A DNA stretch of 64,000 bases from Leptolyngbya sp. NIES-2104 (GTDB taxonomy: Bacteria; Cyanobacteriota; Cyanobacteriia; Leptolyngbyales; Leptolyngbyaceae), in assembly GCF_001485215.1 (NCBI RefSeq), contig NZ_BBWW01000001.1, forward strand, positions 3,038,001 to 3,102,000, given 5' to 3'. The notes under the pieces were generated by a model. That model was not told the origin of the DNA, searched no databases, and was given only the letters and a program-made list of their open reading frames with translations. Shown piece by piece: positions 59,767-64,000 of this stretch. Both the position numbers and the translations under genes were made by a program. Positions within the stretch are counted from its first letter, which is position 1; each line of letters starts with the position of its first letter.

Positions 59767-59813
59767 GTCCAACTCATTGTTTTGCGGCGTTCCGGCGCAG
59801 CGATTTGTTGGGC
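59767..59813 (-). repeat. attC-like site 3
   Basis: On the minus strand GCCCAAC (59813-59807, RYYYAAC) to GTTGGAC (59773-59767, GTTRRRY) enclose 33 bp with GCGCCGGAACGCCGC. It begins 12 bp after the methyltransferase stop. Both core boxes are perfect, and the centre has the GC-rich words common in integron sites. At 47 bp it is slightly short. Confidence 0.45.
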
Positions 59814-59824
59814 AGTGCGTTCGT

Positions 59825-60466
59825 TTACGGCTTCTTGGCAAAAAGATAAGCGCGACGGGTTTGAACTTCGATATCGGGGTACGGGTCTCTTCCGATCGCT
59901 TCTTCTAGCTCAAAGCCTGCCGTCCTAAGGTAATCTTTCATCTCTGCTGTCTCAAAAAAGTGAAAGTCCAAAAAGACGCTCTCACCAAGCCATTCTTCAA
60001 GGTGATTCGTTTGCTGTCCGATGTGAAATGTCAACAAGAGTACGCCTTTTGAATGCAATACCCGCTTCATCTCTTGCAAAGCGTCAGCGACCAACGAACG
60101 AGGAATATGAATAATTGAGTAGAAGGCAACGATCCCGCCGAAAAAGCTGTCAGCAACATCATTTAAGGAAAGCATATCGCCTTGTTGAAAAGTGATGTTT
60201 GGATTTAACTGTTGCGCCTGTTCGAGCATTCCCGACGACAAATCAATGCCGCACACCTCTAAACCGCGATGTTGTAGATAATTTGCAATGTGTCCAGAAC
60301 CACACCCTAAGTCACAAATTGTTCCAACACCATTCACCTTCTCGATGAACCAATCCAACATTTTGCAGTCAAATGGCTTTCGATCTAGCTCATCATAAAA
60401 CTGCTTGGCGTATTCTGCTGCTACACGGTCGTAACTGGTTTGCAATTCTGTTTGCGATCGTTCCAT
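59825..60466 (-). CDS. Class I SAM-dependent methyltransferase, intact copy
   Basis: 213 residues from ATG 60466 (GGAGG 8 nt upstream; a GTG at 60481 is also in frame). GTICDLGCGSGHIANYLQHR is motif I, VCGIDLSSGMLEQAQQL motif II, and EMKRVLHSKGVLLLTFHIG motif III. Acceptor unknown. It is the complete version of the deleted copy at 50313 and the fragment at 10850. GTTGAGC at 60504-60498 before it and attC-like site 3 after it would bound it as a cassette. Confidence 0.88.
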   Translation of the reverse strand: MERSQTELQTSYDRVAAEYAKQFYDELDRKPFDCKMLDWFIEKVNGVGTICDLGCGSGHIANYLQHRGLEVCGIDLSSGMLEQAQQLNPNITFQQGDMLSLNDVADSFFGGIVAFYSIIHIPRSLVADALQEMKRVLHSKGVLLLTFHIGQQTNHLEEWLGESVFLDFHFFETAEMKDYLRTAGFELEEAIGRDPYPDIEVQTRRAYLFAKKP

Positions 60467-60530
60467 TGGTTCATCCTCCACGAGTTTAAGTGAAACTGCT
60501 CAACAGTGAAGTACAGCGGCAGATAACCTT

Positions 60531-60590
60531 GGCAGCACAACCAAGAGCTAAAAACCGTCTGCTGCAACACGGTTTTTAGGTTGTGCTGCC
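60531..60590. terminator. Large hairpin between methyltransferase and ASCH gene
   Basis: GGCAGCACAACC pairs with GGTTGTGCTGCC (12 bp) and TAAAAACCGT pairs with ACGGTTTTTA (10 bp), giving a 60-base stem with a loop CTGCTGCAAC and a small bulge. It lies 22 bp after the ASCH gene stop (minus strand). It is likely a terminator or an RNA-stabilising element; there is no long T run. Confidence 0.5.
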
Positions 60591-60611
60591 AAATACGTTG
60601 CATAGAACTAT

Positions 60612-61199
60612 TCAAGTAGAGTTAAGACGAGTGACAATCTCATAGCCTCGTGGAGACAGCTGATATCCGCCACGCGCAATACTTTCAGTAAGTCCAAGCT
60701 CCTTCAGTTTACGTACTTTGACTTTGAACACTTGTGTATCTAGATGCGCCAAGGCTGCAAGCTCTGTGGCTCGTACACCTGGATGCTCTCTAATCAGTTG
60801 TAAAACTGTCATTGTCCAGGAACTGTCTTGACTTTTTATGTCAAATTGTCCTAGCTTTCGACGGACTTTAGCCAGTTCATCATCAGTGAGATTGACCTGC
60901 TCTCTCAGTACCTCACGAGGATCTTGTCCTGCAAAGTGCAATCTGATGCGATGTATCGCCCCATCTCCATTTTTGTTCAACATGTGTAATAGTTCTTGGC
61001 ACGATGAGTAGCCTGCTCTTTGAGCATCTTCTTCCGTAATCTCATCAATACTAACTACATCAACTGCGTCAATTGCTAGAACACCCACTGCTGTCCGAAG
61101 TTGACCACCTTCTCGAACTGTTGGACGTTTCCAACGGCGAAATGCTAATGTCACACTTCCGTTTGCTATGAGTTCAAGAACTTGATGCTTAATCAACAT
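60612..61199 (-). CDS. ASCH-like domain protein with C-terminal winged helix
   Basis: 195 residues. The first 110 (MLIKHQVLELIANGSVTLAF, RRWKRPTV, AIDAVDVVSIDEITEEDAQ) resemble the ASCH/PUA-like RNA-binding fold. The last 70 (TVLQLIREHPGVRATELAAL, KVKVRKLKELGLTESI) are winged-helix. An RNA-binding or regulatory function is possible. Its start is 5 bp from the flavodoxin gene stop, so they are one transcript. Confidence 0.75.
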   Translation of the reverse strand: MLIKHQVLELIANGSVTLAFRRWKRPTVREGGQLRTAVGVLAIDAVDVVSIDEITEEDAQRAGYSSCQELLHMLNKNGDGAIHRIRLHFAGQDPREVLREQVNLTDDELAKVRRKLGQFDIKSQDSSWTMTVLQLIREHPGVRATELAALAHLDTQVFKVKVRKLKELGLTESIARGGYQLSPRGYEIVTRLNST

Positions 61200-61204
61200 G
61201 ATGG

Positions 61205-61804
61205 CTAAAGGTTTGAGCTATTGATTCGATGTACCCACTTAGCTAAGTGATGCCCAAAGTGTTCACAGCTTAGGCGATCGCCAGGATGAAGTTCTGGTTC
61301 TTTTCTCTCGAAGTTCAAATAGGTTTGTCCCATCACCCCCAAATAAGATCCCAATCGATTCGTTTCATCCGTCGTACCTCGTGCTGTGTAGTCAATTTCT
61401 CCAGGATTGACCCAGATCATGCCATGTTGAGCAGCTAGAATGCTGAAGTAGACTAGTGTACTGAGTTTGTCACCGCTGAGTGCAGCTCCGTGAGTAAATC
61501 CACCAGCAAGTTTATCCTTCCAAGATTGCTGAAACCATATTTCACTGCTGTAGTCAGCGAACGCCTTGAACTGAGCAGCGGCTCCACCCATATAGGTTGG
61601 GGAACCAAATATAATTGCATCCGCCATTTGTAGACTTTCGATAAAACTTTCGTCAGACCAGCGCCCGTCTATTATTTGTGATCCTTCAATCCGCATCAGA
61701 TCAACGCTAGTATTGGCACGACTGTACACTCCGGAGGCAATTGCTTCAGCCATTAGATGGGTATGCCCTGTGCTGGAAAAGTAAATAATTGCAACTTTGC
61801 TCAT
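61205..61804 (-). CDS. Flavodoxin/NAD(P)H:quinone oxidoreductase family
   Basis: 199 residues from ATG 61804 (MSKVAIIYFSSTGHTHLMAE). The FMN-binding loop is SSTGHTHLMAE, and GSPTYMGGAAAQFKAFADYS and GGFTHGAAL are the second and third FMN loops (WrbA-like). It could reduce quinones in a two-electron step. The ASCH gene follows 5 bp downstream. Confidence 0.85.
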   Translation of the reverse strand: MSKVAIIYFSSTGHTHLMAEAIASGVYSRANTSVDLMRIEGSQIIDGRWSDESFIESLQMADAIIFGSPTYMGGAAAQFKAFADYSSEIWFQQSWKDKLAGGFTHGAALSGDKLSTLVYFSILAAQHGMIWVNPGEIDYTARGTTDETNRLGSYLGVMGQTYLNFERKEPELHPGDRLSCEHFGHHLAKWVHRINSSNL

Positions 61805-61894
61805 AGTTCTTTCTAGCCTCTTTAGCAACTGAAGCAAGACTAGTGCATTTGTATTTATCGGTCAAGTGAACAGTTATCTGCCACAACACAATTG

Positions 61895-62938
61895 CTAGCT
61901 GGCTGATCGCGTGAATTGCTCCCACTCAGCACGATACTTGTCTTTTTCGACTTCATCCAGAAATGTTGCTTCCAAAGTATTTAAATTGAGTTGCCAAAGT
62001 TCCTCCCAGCTAAATCCTTGTGCTGCAAGCGTTAAATACTCATTCGTCAAACTGGTTGAAAACATGGCTGGATCATCTGAGTTGACGGTGCAGTAAAGCC
62101 CAGCCTCTACCATTTTGCGAATCGGGTGAGGCTGACTTCGCTCGACAACCCCTAAACAGTAGTTGCTTTGGGGAGACACTTCTAAAGGAATTTGATGTTG
62201 GCGGAGGACTTCCACCAAGTTGGGATCGTCTAAACACCGAATGCCGTGTCCAATTCGCTCAGGCTTTAAAGTATTCACTGCGCCCCAGATGCTTTCTGCT
62301 CCCACAGCCTCGCCTGCATGAGCCACCAAGCGGAGTCCTTGCCGACGAGCTTGAGCAAACGTTTCTGTGAACAATTCTGGTGGATACCCAACTTCAAGTC
62401 CTCCGACCCCTAAGCCCACAAATAACCCGCGCTCTTTCCCTTTCACGGCAAACTCTAGAACTCGATCTTGAGAATCCGGAATCTCACGCGCAATATCGGG
62501 AATGAAATTAATCTGGCAGTGATAGTTGGCTTCCCCCGCAGATCGTCCTGCTGCGATCGCGTCTAAAATCTCGTCATCCTGAAACTTCTGAGTCAGAAAT
62601 GACGCCCTCAAGAAAGCTTCCGTGTAGCGAATGTTTTCCTCAGCTTGTCGTTTGTAGAGCCGTTCAATCATCAGCGCATAGTCCTCTGGTGTTTGCAAGC
62701 ACCGAACCGCCGCTGCGTAAACTTGGATGAAATGCGAAAAATCGCGAAACTCAAAAAATGACTTCCATTCGTCTAATGAACTCATCGGTAATTCAACGTG
62801 ATTTCGCTTTGCTATCTGATAAAACGTCTCTGCGTCTGTTGCTCCTTCAACATGAACATGGATTTCAACTTTGGGCATCGCGCGAAGCCGAGCCGCGAGT
62901 TCAGGAGAAATTGAGGTCACTGTGTTAGTTTGTGGCAT
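61895..62938 (-). CDS. add: Adenosine deaminase
   Basis: 347 residues. MPKVEIHVHVEGATDAETFY has the HxH metal pair, LRLVAHAGEAVGAESIWGAV the His and Glu, RIGHGIRCLDDP the catalytic His, and VNSDDPAMFSTSL the Asp pair. These are the zinc and catalytic residues of adenosine/adenine deaminases. VGLGVGGLEVGYPPELF is the usual Gly loop. It deaminates adenosine (or adenine) in purine salvage. Single gene, no operon partner seen. Confidence 0.92.
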   Translation of the reverse strand: MPQTNTVTSISPELAARLRAMPKVEIHVHVEGATDAETFYQIAKRNHVELPMSSLDEWKSFFEFRDFSHFIQVYAAAVRCLQTPEDYALMIERLYKRQAEENIRYTEAFLRASFLTQKFQDDEILDAIAAGRSAGEANYHCQINFIPDIAREIPDSQDRVLEFAVKGKERGLFVGLGVGGLEVGYPPELFTETFAQARRQGLRLVAHAGEAVGAESIWGAVNTLKPERIGHGIRCLDDPNLVEVLRQHQIPLEVSPQSNYCLGVVERSQPHPIRKMVEAGLYCTVNSDDPAMFSTSLTNEYLTLAAQGFSWEELWQLNLNTLEATFLDEVEKDKYRAEWEQFTRSAS

Positions 62939-63030
62939 GAATTCAGCCTCTTACTGATAAAAATAACCTGCTCTGCTGATATTAACGAGTGCAATGAACG
63001 AGTGATTTCTCGATCAGAATTCAAATCTAG

Positions 63031-63544
63031 CTATATGCGGCAAGAGAGGGTAATGACAAGCGCGAGCAGGCTCACGAGCGCAAACCCCGCTCGCGCTACG
63101 TGCGAATACTCCCAGCGATCGCGAAACTCTGTCCATCCCGGCGGACGAGTTTTGTTCTCAAGCCGCGATCGATTTGCTCCAAACGAGAAAAAGCCAGAAC
63201 TGAAGCGATCGAGGTTGTCGCCCTCAACCCAGAACTGATTAATTGGATGCGTGAAGAGCCAATACACAGCTTGCATTCCGAGCAGTCCAATTAATGCTAC
63301 GAGCGTTAACCAGAAGTCCACGCTTCCTATTGGCATTAAGAACAACAGAATGATTGTCAGAATGATGCTAACTGGCTCACTAATCCCTCCGATTGTGAAA
63401 CCGGGATAATAGATGGGCTGCATAGTGTAATACGTCTCCTGGCTGAGCCGCATTTTTCCCGGCAGTTCAAGGGCGTGCGCGAGAGCGAGAGCCATTCGCC
63501 ACCGCTACAAGCATCACGGTCAGAATCTGTAAAACGCTGAGCAT
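63031..63544 (-). pseudogene. DUF1772-like membrane protein, frameshifted near N-terminus
   Basis: The frame from ATG 63544 reads MLSVLQILTVMLVAVA; then one extra A near 63496 shifts it, and the other frame continues MALALAHALELPGKMRLSQE and on to the end, with membrane segments at about 35-60, 65-85 and 135-153. A 154-residue product could start at ATG 63495, but it would lose the first membrane segment. Its paralogue at 27105 has the segment intact. It is a pseudogene or a sequencing error. Confidence 0.7.
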
Positions 63545-63583
63545 TGTTTGCCCCCTAACCAAATCAATTTAAAACTTTGCCTT

Positions 63584-63700
63584 TTAACAGCGAAGTAGCA
63601 CAACAGTTCCTTTGCACCTGACCGTTTGAGTCTCTTCGCTAAGTTTGAGAAGTCGTTCGGCGATGAATAAGCGGAGACGTTGAACTGTGCGATTAGACAT
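63584..63700 (-). CDS. Possible small ORF, 38 codons
   Basis: ATG 63700, SNRTVQRLRLFIAERLLKLS, then EETQTVRCKGTVVLLRC and stop. It has no known match and no clear ribosome site. It lies between the membrane gene and the DUF1772 gene. Reality uncertain. Confidence 0.2.
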   Translation of the reverse strand: MSNRTVQRLRLFIAERLLKLSEETQTVRCKGTVVLLRC

Positions 63701-63716
63701 CACACTAGACAGAGTG

Positions 63717-64000
63717 TTAAGGCGAGTCTTTTAGCCATTCTTTATCTCGTTGTTGATTGCTCAGTATCAGCAGCGCAGGCGGGATAAACAGCCAAAATCC
63801 CGAAATCGGTTCAAGCGTAATGCCAACAGCAGCCGTTAGCAAAAGAATCCAACCCGGAAAACTGGGTAAGTTAATACCTTTTGTTTGTGCCCAACAACAG
63901 AGCCATCCGATGATCAGAAGAAAAGGCGTGACCATCATGCACCAAAATGCGGCTTCTCGGTCATAGAAAGGATCTAATGGAATCGGTGCGATCGTATTGA
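63717..64000 (-). CDS. Membrane protein of unknown function, cut by right edge
   Basis: The open frame has no stop to the window edge, about 94 codons visible, ending QQRDKEWLKDSP. Hydrophobic segments are at FLLIIGWLCCWAQT, GWILLLTAAVGITL and GFWLFIPPALLIL. An ATG at 63938 could be the start of a 73-residue protein, but the upstream frame (PLDPFYDREAAFWC) looks coding. No family assigned. Confidence 0.6.
   Translation of the reverse strand, partial: NTIAPIPLDPFYDREAAFWCMMVTPFLLIIGWLCCWAQTKGINLPSFPGWILLLTAAVGITLEPISGFWLFIPPALLILSNQQRDKEWLKDSP

Overview
The window looks like chromosomal DNA of a filamentous cyanobacterium, possibly Leptolyngbya-like. The HIP1 octamer GCGATCGC and its CGATCG core occur throughout, in and between genes. 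No rRNA, tRNA or CRISPR array was recognised, so the lineage is inferred from word usage and gene style only. The strain cannot be named.

Positions 1-10731 form a defence-type locus. On the minus strand lie a DUF6932 nucleotidyltransferase-like gene, an XRE plus ImmA/IrrE-type regulator and a DUF4186 gene cut by the left edge. On the plus strand, diverging from them, are a Cas4/RecB-like nuclease and a long prokaryotic Argonaute with a complete DEDD tetrad, joined by an ATGA overlap. A three-gene unit follows: a 205-aa protein of unknown function, a protein with an N-terminal endonuclease domain fused to an SF2 helicase, and a 725-aa protein I do not recognise. These three are also joined by start/stop overlaps. 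Two matching 20-bp palindromes lie between the divergent halves. This is the best candidate in the window for an undescribed system.

Positions 10850-61000 are an accessory region of small detoxification, resistance and stress genes: VOC/glyoxalase, YCII/DGPF, GNAT, GFA, SnoaL, cupin, OsmC, RidA, GST, SDR and methyltransferases. Resistance-type genes include AAC(6')-like, an AAC(3)-I fragment, APH-like kinases, a tandem Arr, a macrolide phosphotransferase and a Mef-like MFS protein. Two ECF sigma factors sit beside their usual partners. The ECF42 gene faces a six-gene YCII/VOC/GST operon headed by two copies of an ECF42-like promoter. The ECF41 gene follows a carboxymuconolactone-decarboxylase-like gene preceded by an exact TGTCACA-N16-CGTC promoter.

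This region is turning over quickly. An IS4-family element splits a GNAT gene with a 9-bp target duplication. An IS1-family element carries a 210-bp MITE-like insertion. There are remnants of IS5, ClpP, GFA, alpha/beta hydrolase, VOC, SnoaL, HAD and methyltransferase genes. Three attC-like sites suggest that some genes arrived as integron cassettes, although no integrase is present.

Positions 60600-64000 look more ordinary: an ASCH-like protein, a flavodoxin, adenosine deaminase, a frameshifted DUF1772 gene and a membrane protein running off the right edge.
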